This document shows positions 18,422-27,178 of a DNA stretch of 64,000 nt, in pieces (position 1 is the stretch's first letter; each line of letters opens with the position of its first letter). The notes under the pieces were generated by a model that saw only the letters and a program-made list of their open reading frames with translations, did no database searches and was not told the origin of the DNA. Both the position numbers and the translations under genes were made by a program. Source of the stretch: Butyricimonas synergistica DSM 23225 (GTDB lineage Bacteria > Bacteroidota > Bacteroidia > Bacteroidales > Marinifilaceae); assembly GCF_000379665.1 (NCBI RefSeq), contig NZ_KB903359.1:1393340-1457339 (forward strand). Reading direction: 5' to 3'.

Positions 18422-20254
18422 TTAGATTTCATCCTTCTCCACGTACAGATTGTCTATAATAAAATCTTGTCGCTCGTTCGTGTTCTTGCCCATGTAATAA
18501 GCCAGAATCGTCCCTATCGGATCCTGCTTCGTCATGCGCACCGGTTCCAGTCGAATATCTTTCCCGATAAACCCGCCGAACTCGTCCGGCGAAATCTCTC
18601 CCAAACCTTTAAAGCGCGTAATCTCCGGCTTAGGTCCCAACTGCTTGATCGCTTTCTCCCGTTCGGCATCCGAATAACAGTAACGGGTTTCTTTCTTGTT
18701 GCGCACCCGGAAAAGCGGGGTTTGCAAAATGTAAAGATGTCCGGAACGCACCACATCCGGAAAGAATTGCAAAAAGAACGTCAACAACAACAACCGGATA
18801 TGCATACCGTCCACATCGGCATCCGTTGCGATGATGATATTATTATATCTTAATTCCTCTATCCCGTTCTCGATATTCAACGCCGCCTGCAAGAGATTAA
18901 ACTCTTCATTCTCGTACACGATCTTCTTGGTCAGACCGAAAGAGTTCAACGGCTTACCTCTCAAACTGAACACCGCCTGCGTGTTCACATCCCGCGACTT
19001 CGTGATCGACCCGCTCGCCGAATCCCCCTCGGTGATAAATATCGACGATTCGGTCTTCCGCTCGTGATTCGAGTTAAAATGCACCCGGCAATCTCTCAAT
19101 TTCCGGTTATGCAAGCTGACCTGTTTCGCCCGCTCCCGGGCAATTTTCTGGATGCCAGACATCGCCTTGCGCTCCTTCTCCGTTTCCACGATCTTGCGCA
19201 ACAACAATTCTGCCGTATCCGGGTTCCGGTGCAGGTAATTATCCAATTCCTTCGTGATAAAATCAAAAATAAAATTCCTCACCGAAGGACCTCCCGGTGC
19301 GATATCCTTCGACCCCAATTTGGTCTTCGTCTGGGACTCGAACATCGGCTCTTGCACCTTTATACTAATAGCCGCGATAATCGACGTACGAATATCCGCC
19401 AAATCAAAATCTTTCTTGTAAAAATCGCGAATGGTCTTCACCACCGCCTCGCGGAAAGCCACCAGATGCGTACCTCCCTGCGTCGTGTGCTGCCCGTTCA
19501 CGAAAGAATAATATTCCTCTCCGTATTGCCGCCCGTGCGTCATCGCCATCTCGATATCATTCCCTCTCAAATGAATGATAGGATAAATTCCCTCGCCACT
19601 CATATTCTCGGACAACAGATCGTACAACCCTCGCTTCGAGTGGAACTTCTGACCGTTGAAAACAATCGTCAACCCGGAATTCAAGAACACGTAATTCTTG
19701 AACATCGCCTCCAGGTAATCCGAAATATAGTGGTAATTCCCGAACAACTCCTTGTCGGCAACGAAAGTCACCAACGTACCGTTCGGCTCGCTGGTCGGCA
19801 CAATTTTCTGATCCTCCACCACCAACGCTTTGCTATAACGCACCAGCTTTGTTTCCCCGTCACGGAAAGCTTGTATGGTAAAACTCTCGGAAAGCGCATT
19901 CACCGCCTTGATACCTACGCCATTCAACCCCACGGACTTCTTGAAAGCCTCGGAATCATACTTCGCCCCCGTGTTCATCTTCGAAGACACATCGATCAGC
20001 TTACCCAAGGGTATGCCTCGCCCGAAGTCCCGCACCGACACAGTACGCTCCTCCACCGTGATAATAATCTCGCTCCCCGCTCCCATCGCAAACTCATCGA
20101 TACTATTATCCACCACCTCTTTAACCAATATGTATATTCCATCATCCATCGCTGCACCATCGCCCAACTTCCCTATATACATACCGGGACGCAAACGTAT
20201 ATGCTCCCGCCAGTCCAGCGTACGAATAGAATCTTCCGAATAATTCTCTACCAT
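18422..20254 (-). CDS. parE: DNA topoisomerase IV subunit B
   Basis: ATPase subunit of topoisomerase IV, 610 residues from the ATG at 20254. GHKL ATPase motifs: [22 protein letters not shown], and [13 protein letters not shown]. The toprim domain has [10 protein letters not shown] and the Mg-binding DADVDGMH. The start at 20254 is chosen because the protein then opens [20 protein letters not shown] as in homologues, a good ribosome site GGAGGA (20258-20263) lies just upstream, and the promoter at 20274-20281 falls inside the longer open frame. Translated first in the unit parE-parC-aroK. Confidence 0.96.
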   Translation of the reverse strand: MVENYSEDSIRTLDWREHIRLRPGMYIGKLGDGAAMDDGIYILVKEVVDNSIDEFAMGAGSEIIITVEERTVSVRDFGRGIPLGKLIDVSSKMNTGAKYDSEAFKKSVGLNGVGIKAVNALSESFTIQAFRDGETKLVRYSKALVVEDQKIVPTSEPNGTLVTFVADKELFGNYHYISDYLEAMFKNYVFLNSGLTIVFNGQKFHSKRGLYDLLSENMSGEGIYPIIHLRGNDIEMAMTHGRQYGEEYYSFVNGQHTTQGGTHLVAFREAVVKTIRDFYKKDFDLADIRTSIIAAISIKVQEPMFESQTKTKLGSKDIAPGGPSVRNFIFDFITKELDNYLHRNPDTAELLLRKIVETEKERKAMSGIQKIARERAKQVSLHNRKLRDCRVHFNSNHERKTESSIFITEGDSASGSITKSRDVNTQAVFSLRGKPLNSFGLTKKIVYENEEFNLLQAALNIENGIEELRYNNIIIATDADVDGMHIRLLLLTFFLQFFPDVVRSGHLYILQTPLFRVRNKKETRYCYSDAEREKAIKQLGPKPEITRFKGLGEISPDEFGGFIGKDIRLEPVRMTKQDPIGTILAYYMGKNTNERQDFIIDNLYVEKDEI

Positions 20255-20273
20255 ATGTCCTCCATGTTTTGCA

Positions 20274-20281
20274 CAAAAATA
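20274..20281 (-). promoter_or_regulatory. -7 element before parE
   Basis: The minus strand reads TATTTTTG, 20 bases before the parE ATG. With the GGAGGA site at 20258-20263 it settles the start codon. Confidence 0.6.
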
Positions 20282-20371
20282 ATCAAAACAAATCAATGAA
20301 ATAAATTTATTCGTGAAATTTTTCCAATCACGAATCACCTCATCACGGAATCATCCCATCGTAAATCTAAA

Positions 20372-21112
20372 TTATTTATAAGCCACCTCCTTAAACCCGT
20401 ACACCCGCTCCATTCCCTCGCTATCCTTCAAAATCAGCTGCCCGTATTCATTCACGCCCGCAATGGATGCCCGGAAACTCCCGTGCTCGTCTTCCCAGTC
20501 GAATTCCCCGGAACGCCGATACATCACTTGCAGAAAATCCCGATCCAATGCCGCATAATCATACACTTGTTCATATCGTTTCCCAATACACTCCAACAAC
20601 TCCTCCAACGCCTTTTCCAACGGCAACTCTACCCCGGTAAGCTGAAATAAAGATACCGGATTCGGGGCATCCGACACGAAACACTCTTGATTAACATTCA
20701 CCCCGATTCCACACAACGAGCCTCCCACGTACGCTCCCATGATAGAATGTTCAATCAATATCCCCGAAATTTTCTTGTCTTCCACGTAAATATCATTCGG
20801 CCACTTCACCGAACATTCCTCCGCGTAACAGGATATAAAATCACACGTTCCCAGAGCAATCACCATCGAGATCGCGAACTGTTCTCCCGCCGCCAACGCC
20901 TTCGGTCGAAACACCACCGTCATCGAAATATTTTTCCCCGGCTCACTCTCCCAACGATTCCCAATCTGTCCTCTTCCTTGAGTTTGTTTACGAGTCAACA
21001 CCACCATTTTATCCTCCAACACACCCCACCCCAACTTCTCCGCCTGATTATTCGTCGAGTCCAACTCTTCGTATTCTAAAATCTTAAATCCGCTTGCCTG
21101 ATATTCACGCAT
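20372..21112 (-). CDS. birA: Biotin-[acetyl-CoA-carboxylase] ligase
   Basis: Joins biotin to the lysine of biotin carboxyl carrier proteins via biotinyl-AMP. 246 residues, the ligase domain without an N-terminal DNA-binding domain, so it is not a BirA repressor. Motifs: YEELDSTNNQAEKL, the biotin loop RGQIGNRWES, KWPNDIYVEDKKISGILIE, and GIGVNVNQ. Promoter at 21134-21141. It ends 118 bases before parE's start and may be transcribed into it, but parE has its own promoter. Confidence 0.94.
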   Translation of the reverse strand: MREYQASGFKILEYEELDSTNNQAEKLGWGVLEDKMVVLTRKQTQGRGQIGNRWESEPGKNISMTVVFRPKALAAGEQFAISMVIALGTCDFISCYAEECSVKWPNDIYVEDKKISGILIEHSIMGAYVGGSLCGIGVNVNQECFVSDAPNPVSLFQLTGVELPLEKALEELLECIGKRYEQVYDYAALDRDFLQVMYRRSGEFDWEDEHGSFRASIAGVNEYGQLILKDSEGMERVYGFKEVAYK

Positions 21113-21133
21113 AAAATTCTACTTTTAAAGAAA

Positions 21134-21141
21134 CAAAAATA
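21134..21141 (-). promoter_or_regulatory. -7 element before birA
   Basis: The minus strand reads TATTTTTG, 22 bases before the birA ATG. Confidence 0.55.
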
Positions 21142-21199
21142 GAATTTTTCCCCCATTCACACAACTCTATGCCATTCATTCCTCGTGTGAAAATTATAT

Positions 21200-21335
21200 A
21201 CGCCCCTACCTTCGCAGCCTCATCAAAGCTCCTGCATAGCACAAATATACGGAGATATAGTTGCTATAACCGAGAAACGAAGAGGCTCCGAAGAGGAGAG
21301 AGTATAACCCTAGTAACGGGAGGGATATAAACGCC
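21200..21335. repeat. Structured intergenic element C
   Basis: Imperfect palindrome in the birA-rubrerythrin spacer. Outer arm CTTCGCAGCCTC (21210-21221) pairs with GAGGCTCCGAAG (21282-21293) with one mismatch; an inner stem ATAGCA (21236-21241) pairs with TGCTAT (21262-21267) around a 20-base loop containing ACGG. Same plan as elements at 4244-4381 and 34442-34575. No gene is seen in 21113-21369. Confidence 0.6.
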
Positions 21336-21369
21336 TTTCTCTCGTGAGGAATAACAAGAATACCAGAAT

Positions 21370-21948
21370 TTAGTACAACTCCTGGAATAATTCAAAGAAT
21401 CCCTGTGGATGCAGGCAAGCGGGACAAACTTTCGGGGCTGCAGGTCCCTCGTGGATATAACCGCATTTACGGCAATACCACCTCACGGTTTGCGGGCGTT
21501 CAAATACCAAATTTTCTTGTAAATTGGATAGTAATTTACGATACCTTGTTTCGTGATTTTTCTCCGCCTCGATAATCATTCGGTACATCACGGCAATATC
21601 CTTGAAGCCCTCTTCCTCTGCTACTTTAGCAAATTCCGGATACAGGTGATGCCATTCATCATATTCTCCTTCTGCTGCTTCAATCAAGTTAGAAGCCGTA
21701 TCGGCGATGATACCCGCGGGATAAGCAGCCGTGATCTCCAACATCCCGCCTTCCAGGCGACTAAAGAAACGTTTAGCGTGCATCTCTTCCTGTAATGCCG
21801 TTTCGTAGAAGATTCCGGCTATTTGTTCGTAACCTTCTTTTTTGGCTACTTCAGAGAAAAACGTGTAACGATTTTTTGCTTGCGACTCTCCGGCAAACGA
21901 TTTCAATAGATTGGCTTCCGTCATGGAACCTTTAACATTCTTTACCAT
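21370..21948 (-). CDS. rbr: Rubrerythrin
   Basis: Cytosolic non-haem iron peroxidase that removes hydrogen peroxide in anaerobes, fed by NADH via rubredoxin-type electron donors. 192 residues from the ATG at 21948, start MVKNVKGSMTEANLLKSF as in homologues; the earlier ATG adds a Lys-rich stretch not found in the family. Diiron ligands: FAGESQAKNRY, the EEMHAK motif, and the second helix pair ending EAEKNHETRY. The C-terminal rubredoxin-like domain has CRKCG and CPACLHP. Divergent from the Hdr-like cluster, with 210 bases between them. Confidence 0.94.
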   Translation of the reverse strand: MVKNVKGSMTEANLLKSFAGESQAKNRYTFFSEVAKKEGYEQIAGIFYETALQEEMHAKRFFSRLEGGMLEITAAYPAGIIADTASNLIEAAEGEYDEWHHLYPEFAKVAEEEGFKDIAVMYRMIIEAEKNHETRYRKLLSNLQENLVFERPQTVRWYCRKCGYIHEGPAAPKVCPACLHPQGFFELFQELY

Positions 21949-22103
21949 AGCTTTTTCCTTTTTCTTACGGAAAGGGAAAGTTACAGGTTGCAAGTTTACA
22001 GGTCACAAATGCCAATATAGCCTGTTTCTAAATAAGCTGCTGGTAGTATAAATACCATTCACATTTACGCATTTTCATCCTTTAGTTGTCACGTATTTAG
22101 ATA

Positions 22104-22111
22104 TAATTTTG
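22104..22111 (+). promoter_or_regulatory. -7 element before the Hdr-like cluster
   Basis: TAATTTTG, 47 bases before the first ATG at 22159. A TTG at 22086-22088 may be part of a -33 element, at slightly short spacing. Confidence 0.5.
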
Positions 22112-22158
22112 TATGCATAGAAATTTATGGAGAATAAATTTTCACATAACAACTAGAT

Positions 22159-22851
22159 ATGTCTAAGATTTTAAATAAATTACGTGAAGATATTCACTTC
22201 ATCGAGGGAATGAACAGTTGCATGAATTGCGGGGTATGTACCGCTATTTGTCCAGCTGCCGAATTTTACAATTACGATCCCCGGGTGATCGTGGAAACCG
22301 TGCAACGGGGAAACGAGGAGGAGATCGAGGAATTACTGAAAAGCAACACGATCTGGTACTGTGGAGAATGTATGTCGTGCAAGACCCGTTGTCCGCGTTG
22401 TAATACCCCGGGACTGATTATCATGGCTTTGCGCAAGGTATCACAAGAACTAGGGTATTTCGTCTACTCGGAGAAAGGACGCCAGCAATATGCCTTGAAA
22501 CACGTGATCGGGGAATCCATTCTGAACCGGGGATATTGTGTCACGCCCGATCTGGTAAAACCGGAAATGCACCCGGAACAAGGTCCCGTGTGGGAGTGGA
22601 TATACGAACACTTGGATGACGTGTACGAACGGATGCACTCGAATTATCGCAAGCCGGGAGCCGGTGCTTTACGGGAAGTTGATAACGAGAGCATGGACGA
22701 ACTGCGAAAGATTTTTGACGTCACCGGGGGCACTGAATTCCTGAATAACATTGACCAATGTTCTCAACGTGAGGCTGACAATGAAAAGGTAGACTTGGAA
22801 GAAGCCTATTTCCTAAAAACATACATGGAGAACACGGGAAAACATCAATAA
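22159..22851 (+). CDS. HdrC-like ferredoxin subunit (two 4Fe-4S clusters), first gene of cluster
   Basis: 230 residues. Two cluster-binding motifs: C21-x2-C24-x2-C27-x3-C31 and C68-x2-C71-x2-C74-x3-C78P, the pattern of heterodisulfide reductase subunit C, with one extra cysteine at 81. The C-terminal 130 residues are longer than in methanogen HdrC and have no motif I recognise. In Hdr complexes this subunit wires the flavoprotein to the CCG subunit. The organism type should lack coenzyme M and B, so the final acceptor must be another disulfide, quinone or low-potential carrier (inference). 33 bases separate it from the HdrB-like gene. Confidence 0.85.
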   Translation: MSKILNKLREDIHFIEGMNSCMNCGVCTAICPAAEFYNYDPRVIVETVQRGNEEEIEELLKSNTIWYCGECMSCKTRCPRCNTPGLIIMALRKVSQELGYFVYSEKGRQQYALKHVIGESILNRGYCVTPDLVKPEMHPEQGPVWEWIYEHLDDVYERMHSNYRKPGAGALREVDNESMDELRKIFDVTGGTEFLNNIDQCSQREADNEKVDLEEAYFLKTYMENTGKHQ

Positions 22852-22854
22852 AGC

Positions 22855-22880
22855 AATTGAAAATTGAAAATCTAAAATCA
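22855..22880. repeat. ATTGAAA-type tract in the Hdr-like cluster
   Basis: Reads AATTGAAAATTGAAAATCTA between the first and second genes of the cluster, the same motif pair as at 18341-18421. A shorter relative lies at 25013-25026. Confidence 0.6.
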
Positions 22881-22884
22881 GAAG

Positions 22885-23961
22885 ATGAATCTAGAGGGCA
22901 AACAACAAATATGGAATGATTACCAGAAAGAGATAGCGGACGATCATTATTTTTACGCGAGAAGTTGCATTCGCCAGACTTTCTTTCCGGGATCGGAATG
23001 GGCGTACTTGGACATCATGAAAAACAAGTTGGGCAAGGATGTCGTGGACGACCCAAGGCACACGACTTGCACCGGGATCGGGTATCACTCGGACATTGTA
23101 CCGGCGGAAACTATCATGACCGTCGTGGCACGCCATTTCGCGCTGATGACTGAAGCCGGATACGAGAACATGACCCCCTCGTGTATCACCTCTTTCGGGA
23201 TATATACGGAAATTCTTGAAACTTGGGAGCACCACCCGGAGATCGAGGAAAAAATACGGGAATACTTGTGGAAAGCCACGAAACGGGAGTTCAACAAACC
23301 GAAGAATCTAGCACATACGTCGGATATCATCTATAAATTCAGAAACGAGATTGCCACTCAATCTAAATATAAACTGGTGAACGTCCACACGGGAAGACCA
23401 TTGAGAGGCGTAGATCATATCGGCTGCCACTATTCCAAGATGTTCCCGACAAAAGGCATCGGAGGGGCGGAATTTCCCGCCGTATTATCGGGATTGATTT
23501 ATGCCTGGGGAGGTGACGTCATCGATTACCCGGAAAGAAGGCATTGTTGCGGGTTCGGTTTCCGCCAATACCTTGTGATGGCGAACCGGGGATACTCGGT
23601 AGCAAACTCCAAAAAGAAATTCGAATCCATGCAACCGTACCAACCCGATTTTATCGTCGCTAATTGCCCGGGATGCGCCATGTTCATGGACAAATGGCAA
23701 TACACCATCAGTGAGATGGAAGGCACAACCTATGGGCAAGACGGGTACGGAATTCCCGTGTTGACCTACGAAGAACTTTCCGCATTAGTACTGGGATACG
23801 ACCCGTGGGAAATCGGCTTGCAAATGCACCAGGTTTCCGTGGAGCCATTGCTGGATAAAATGGGCATCCCGTACGATCCGGAGGCGAAATACAAAAACGT
23901 GCGAGGAGAAAATATCGGAGCCCCGAAGTGCCCCACGTACCTAAGAGTTGCAAACTTATAA
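22885..23961 (+). CDS. HdrB-like CCG-domain protein
   Basis: 358 residues. In methanogens HdrB carries the noncubane iron-sulphur clusters that split the heterodisulfide. The C-terminal CCG motif is complete: GCHYSKMFP, then RRHCCGFGFRQ about 30 residues later and NCPGCAMFMD after it (C-xn-CCG-xn-CxxC). The N-terminal CCG repeat is weaker: SCIRQTFFPG, TTCTGIGYHSD and SCITSFG are cysteine sites, but no second CCG is seen. Family call is firm at the level of CCG-domain proteins of the HdrB type; the substrate is unknown. 34 bases precede the next gene. Confidence 0.85.
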   Translation: MNLEGKQQIWNDYQKEIADDHYFYARSCIRQTFFPGSEWAYLDIMKNKLGKDVVDDPRHTTCTGIGYHSDIVPAETIMTVVARHFALMTEAGYENMTPSCITSFGIYTEILETWEHHPEIEEKIREYLWKATKREFNKPKNLAHTSDIIYKFRNEIATQSKYKLVNVHTGRPLRGVDHIGCHYSKMFPTKGIGGAEFPAVLSGLIYAWGGDVIDYPERRHCCGFGFRQYLVMANRGYSVANSKKKFESMQPYQPDFIVANCPGCAMFMDKWQYTISEMEGTTYGQDGYGIPVLTYEELSALVLGYDPWEIGLQMHQVSVEPLLDKMGIPYDPEAKYKNVRGENIGAPKCPTYLRVANL

Positions 23962-23995
23962 TGTTAAACCACGAAATTAATTTTCAATTAAATAC

Positions 23996-25024
23996 ATGGC
24001 AAAAGTCATTATCATCGGCGGAGGTCCGGCAGGCTGCGAGGCGGCACACCAATTGGCAAATCAAGGAATCGAAGTAGAGTTGGTTGAAAAAAGTAATGAA
24101 ACCGGAGGTAACTTGAACAACTGGTACCAACTATTTCCCGATCGCAAGTACGCCAAGGATCTGAATGCTATATTAAAAGGACATCTGGAGCACCCGAATA
24201 TCCGGTTACACCTCGGGATGGAACCGAAAAAAATAGAGAAAAGCAAAACCGGAAAATTCAACGTACCGTTAACAGACGGGAGTTTGCTGGAAGGCGATTC
24301 ACTTTTAGTCGCTACCGGATTCAAGATATTCGATGCCCGCCGGAAAGAAGAGTACGGGTACGGGATATACGAGAACGTGATTACCTCCGTGGAACTCGAG
24401 AATATGTTCTACAATCACGCCATCACGACGGCTGGGGGCAATACCCCAAAACGGGTCGGCATCATCCATTGCGTGGGTTCTCGTGACGAAAAAGTGTGCA
24501 ATTACCATTGCTCCAAACTCTGCTGTATCACCGGGGTAAAACAGGCTATCGAAATCCGGGAACTGTTACCCGAGGCGGAAATTTTTTGTTTCTACATGGA
24601 TATGCGTATGTTCGGACCGGGATACGAGGAAATGTACCGGGAGGCTCAAGAAAAATATAACATCAAGTTCATCCGCGGACGATTGTCCGAAGCGGCAGAA
24701 AATATGCAAAAACAATTGCAGATCAAAGTTGAAGATACGCTAGTTGGGAAACCGCTGCGTATGACACTGGACATGATGATCTTACTGGTCGGGATGGAAT
24801 CCTCGGAAGGGACCCGCCAAACCGCAGGAGAACTGGGATTAAATCTGGCTCCCAACGGATTCATCCAGCCACAAGACCCGCACTACCGGAACAATTTCAC
24901 CAACGTGGAAGGAGTCTTTGTGGCAGGATGCGGCAGTGCCCCGATGAATCTTACCGACACGCTGGCTGACGCCCGTTCTGCCGCAAGTTGTATAACGGCT
25001 TACGTCAAAAATCATAAAATCTAA
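23996..25024 (+). CDS. HdrA/QmoA-like FAD oxidoreductase
   Basis: 342 residues. The N-terminus has the dinucleotide fold IIGGGPAGCEAAHQLANQG, and the C-terminus the FAD motif GVFVAGCGSAPMNLTDTL. A cysteine group VCNYHCSKLCC corresponds to the iron-sulphur motif that distinguishes HdrA and QmoA from plain flavin oxidoreductases. It is much shorter than methanogen HdrA and lacks the extra ferredoxin inserts, closer to QmoA-size proteins. Whether it can bifurcate electrons cannot be told from sequence. Ten bases separate it from the next gene. Confidence 0.85.
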   Translation: MAKVIIIGGGPAGCEAAHQLANQGIEVELVEKSNETGGNLNNWYQLFPDRKYAKDLNAILKGHLEHPNIRLHLGMEPKKIEKSKTGKFNVPLTDGSLLEGDSLLVATGFKIFDARRKEEYGYGIYENVITSVELENMFYNHAITTAGGNTPKRVGIIHCVGSRDEKVCNYHCSKLCCITGVKQAIEIRELLPEAEIFCFYMDMRMFGPGYEEMYREAQEKYNIKFIRGRLSEAAENMQKQLQIKVEDTLVGKPLRMTLDMMILLVGMESSEGTRQTAGELGLNLAPNGFIQPQDPHYRNNFTNVEGVFVAGCGSAPMNLTDTLADARSAASCITAYVKNHKI

Positions 25025-25033
25025 AATTAGAAG

Positions 25034-25381
25034 ATGATAAATTTCTGGGGATATAGTATATCGGAAACGAGAAGCATCAATTACGACAAGAACGACAAGG
25101 CAATGACAGAGTATATTGCCGCTACCGTTCCGAGCAGCAAACTTTGCATCGGTTGCGGGGGATGCACCGCAGGATGTACCGCGGGAAACCTCACGGACTT
25201 CAATATCCGCAAAGTACAGATGCTCATGAAGAGAGGCGAAACGAAAGATGCCAAAGAACAATTGCAGAAATGTATGTTATGCGGCAAGTGCATGCTGGTA
25301 TGTCCGAGAGGGGTAGAAACCCGAAAGATGATATTAGAAATGCTGAATTTCATAAAAACCAACCAAAAACTAGAAGATTGA
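25034..25381 (+). CDS. Second small HdrC-like ferredoxin
   Basis: 115 residues with two 4Fe-4S motifs: CIGCGGCTAGC (C-x2-C-x2-C-x3-C) at about residue 38 and CMLCGKCMLVCPRG at about residue 80. The N-terminal 23 residues (MINFWGYSISETRSIN) are not motif-bearing; an alternative start is the ATG at 25103, giving MTEYIAATVPSS. It lies 10 bases after the flavoprotein gene and 4 bases before the membrane subunit gene, so it is co-transcribed and probably links the two. Confidence 0.85.
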   Translation: MINFWGYSISETRSINYDKNDKAMTEYIAATVPSSKLCIGCGGCTAGCTAGNLTDFNIRKVQMLMKRGETKDAKEQLQKCMLCGKCMLVCPRGVETRKMILEMLNFIKTNQKLED

Positions 25382-25385
25382 AGCT

Positions 25386-27149
25386 ATGTATTACGACCAT
25401 TTCGTCCTACCTTTCACGATCGGGCTTATAACATTACTGATATACTTGTGTTTCAAATACTACAAGTGGATCAAGAGTTTCCCCCGGGAGGAACGCAAGA
25501 AAATCCGCAAAGGGTTATTCTCCTTGCAAACGATTCGTTCCGGGTGGGAAATATTCAGGGAAAGCTTGCTACATCATAAAATATTCAAGACCAACCCGAT
25601 GTTGGGGTATATGCACATGACGTTCGCGTTCGGGTGGTTCCTGCTGATCGTTGTCGGGAAGATAGAATCCATGGTATACCATACCAGTGCTTTCAATCCT
25701 CCTTATTTCGCTATCTTTTTCCGGTATTTTCATCCGGCAAACGAAACTTTCCCGTACAGTGAAACATTCGCCTTCCTGATGGATTTAATCCTTCTATTCT
25801 TGTTGATCGGCATCACTTTAGCCATCACCAAACGTTTCTATTCCCGCCTTTTCGGCATGAAGAAAACAACCAAGCAGAGAGCGTACGACTTGTTGATATT
25901 AACCGTTCTTTGGCTGATTTTCCCGGTACGTTTTCTGGCAGAAAGTTTCACGAGCGGTCTGAACGGGGGAGGTAGTTTCCTCACATACAATGCCGGAAAC
26001 TTCTTCGGTAGTTTCCTTCCTCTGGAGCATCTCTCCTACCCGGCATGGTGGGTGTATTCCTCTTTACTCGGGTTATTCTTTCTGCTTCTCCCCTTCTCCC
26101 GCTATATGCACATCCCGACGGAAATGGTATATATCTTCCTGAAAAACTGGGGAGTAAAACAAGGTAGAGAATATAACGGGTATAGCGAAATACAGGTGAA
26201 TGCCTGCTCCCGGTGCGGTATTTGCATCAACACGTGCCAACTGAACAGTTCATGCGACATCAATGACATCCAACCGGTTTATTTCCTGCGCCGCATACGT
26301 AATCACGAGCCGTTAAGTAAACAAGCAGAAAATTGCCTAATGTGCGGACGCTGCGAGGCATCTTGTCCCGTGGGAATCAACTTGAACGCCATCCGGCAAA
26401 GCCAACGCCCGGACACCATTCGGGTGGTAAAAGACACGTATGCCTACGTTCCCGAACCGGAAGTAAAGCGAGCAAAAGTGGCTTATTTTGCCGGATGCAT
26501 GAGCCATCTTACCCCCGGCATCATCAAATCCATGCAACAGATATTCGAGAAAGCGAAAGTAGATTACTCCTTTATCGACGAGAGAGCCGGAATTTGCTGC
26601 GGTCGCCCGTTAGCTCTTTCCGGGAACTGGCAAGCCGCCCAAATCGTCATGGACAAAAATCAAGAAATGATCGAGGCGTCGAATGCCGATATACTCGTGA
26701 CGTCCTGCCCGATATGTTACAAGACATTTAAAGAGGATTATACCTTGAAAGCCCAAATAATGCATCACACGGAATATATCGAAATGCTGATCCGGGAAGG
26801 ACAATTGAAAGTAAACAACATGGACGTGAAGACCGTGTTCCATAATCCTTGCGAATTGGGACGAGGCAGCCAGATCGTACATGCCCCGGAGAACGTGTTG
26901 AAACAAGTCAGTTACAAAATAACAACCGTGTACGACGGCAAGAAATCACTTTGCTGTGGCGGCAGTCTTGCTAACACGGCTATTGATTCCGGGCAAAAGA
27001 CAAAAATCAGCGGGGATACGGTAAAAGCTTACACCGCTTATCATCCGGACGTGATTGTAACGGCATGCCCGTTATGCAAGAAAACATTAAGCAAAACATC
27101 CACCGAGATTCCTGTCAAGGATATAGCGGAGCTGGTTGCTGAAGCATAA
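25386..27149 (+). CDS. Membrane HdrE/HdrD-like fusion: nitrate reductase gamma-type helices plus ferredoxin and two CCG domains
   Basis: 587 residues. Residues 1-265 hold about five hydrophobic helices with histidines in YMHMTFAFGWFLL that could bind haem b, as in HdrE/NarI-type subunits. Then two 4Fe-4S motifs, CSRCGICINTC and CLMCGRCEASCPVG (about 274-325), and a C-terminal pair of CCG modules: AGCMSHLTPG, AGICCGRPLA, TSCPICYKTF, then NPCELGRG, SLCCGGSLANT, TACPLCKKTL. This is an HdrE-ferredoxin-HdrD fusion and should connect the membrane menaquinone pool to the soluble HdrABC-like subunits. Last gene of the cluster, followed by a terminator at 27153-27175. Confidence 0.88.
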   Translation: MYYDHFVLPFTIGLITLLIYLCFKYYKWIKSFPREERKKIRKGLFSLQTIRSGWEIFRESLLHHKIFKTNPMLGYMHMTFAFGWFLLIVVGKIESMVYHTSAFNPPYFAIFFRYFHPANETFPYSETFAFLMDLILLFLLIGITLAITKRFYSRLFGMKKTTKQRAYDLLILTVLWLIFPVRFLAESFTSGLNGGGSFLTYNAGNFFGSFLPLEHLSYPAWWVYSSLLGLFFLLLPFSRYMHIPTEMVYIFLKNWGVKQGREYNGYSEIQVNACSRCGICINTCQLNSSCDINDIQPVYFLRRIRNHEPLSKQAENCLMCGRCEASCPVGINLNAIRQSQRPDTIRVVKDTYAYVPEPEVKRAKVAYFAGCMSHLTPGIIKSMQQIFEKAKVDYSFIDERAGICCGRPLALSGNWQAAQIVMDKNQEMIEASNADILVTSCPICYKTFKEDYTLKAQIMHHTEYIEMLIREGQLKVNNMDVKTVFHNPCELGRGSQIVHAPENVLKQVSYKITTVYDGKKSLCCGGSLANTAIDSGQKTKISGDTVKAYTAYHPDVIVTACPLCKKTLSKTSTEIPVKDIAELVAEA

Positions 27150-27152
27150 AAA

Positions 27153-27178
27153 AAGCCGCGATTGCGGCTTCTTATTTC
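27153..27178 (+). terminator. Terminator after the Hdr-like cluster
   Basis: Stem AAGCCGC (27153-27159) with GCGGCTT (27164-27170), loop GATT, tail CTTATTTCTT. The convergent pdxA-like gene ends at 27179. Confidence 0.8.

Noticed and set aside
19064-20299. Open frame of 411 codons on the plus strand opposite parE
   Set aside because: Antisense shadow of a well-conserved gene; composition rich in His, Arg and Gln, no domain motif.
20255-20338. N-terminal extension of ParE by 28 residues
   Set aside because: It includes the promoter and ribosome-binding site and is absent from homologues.
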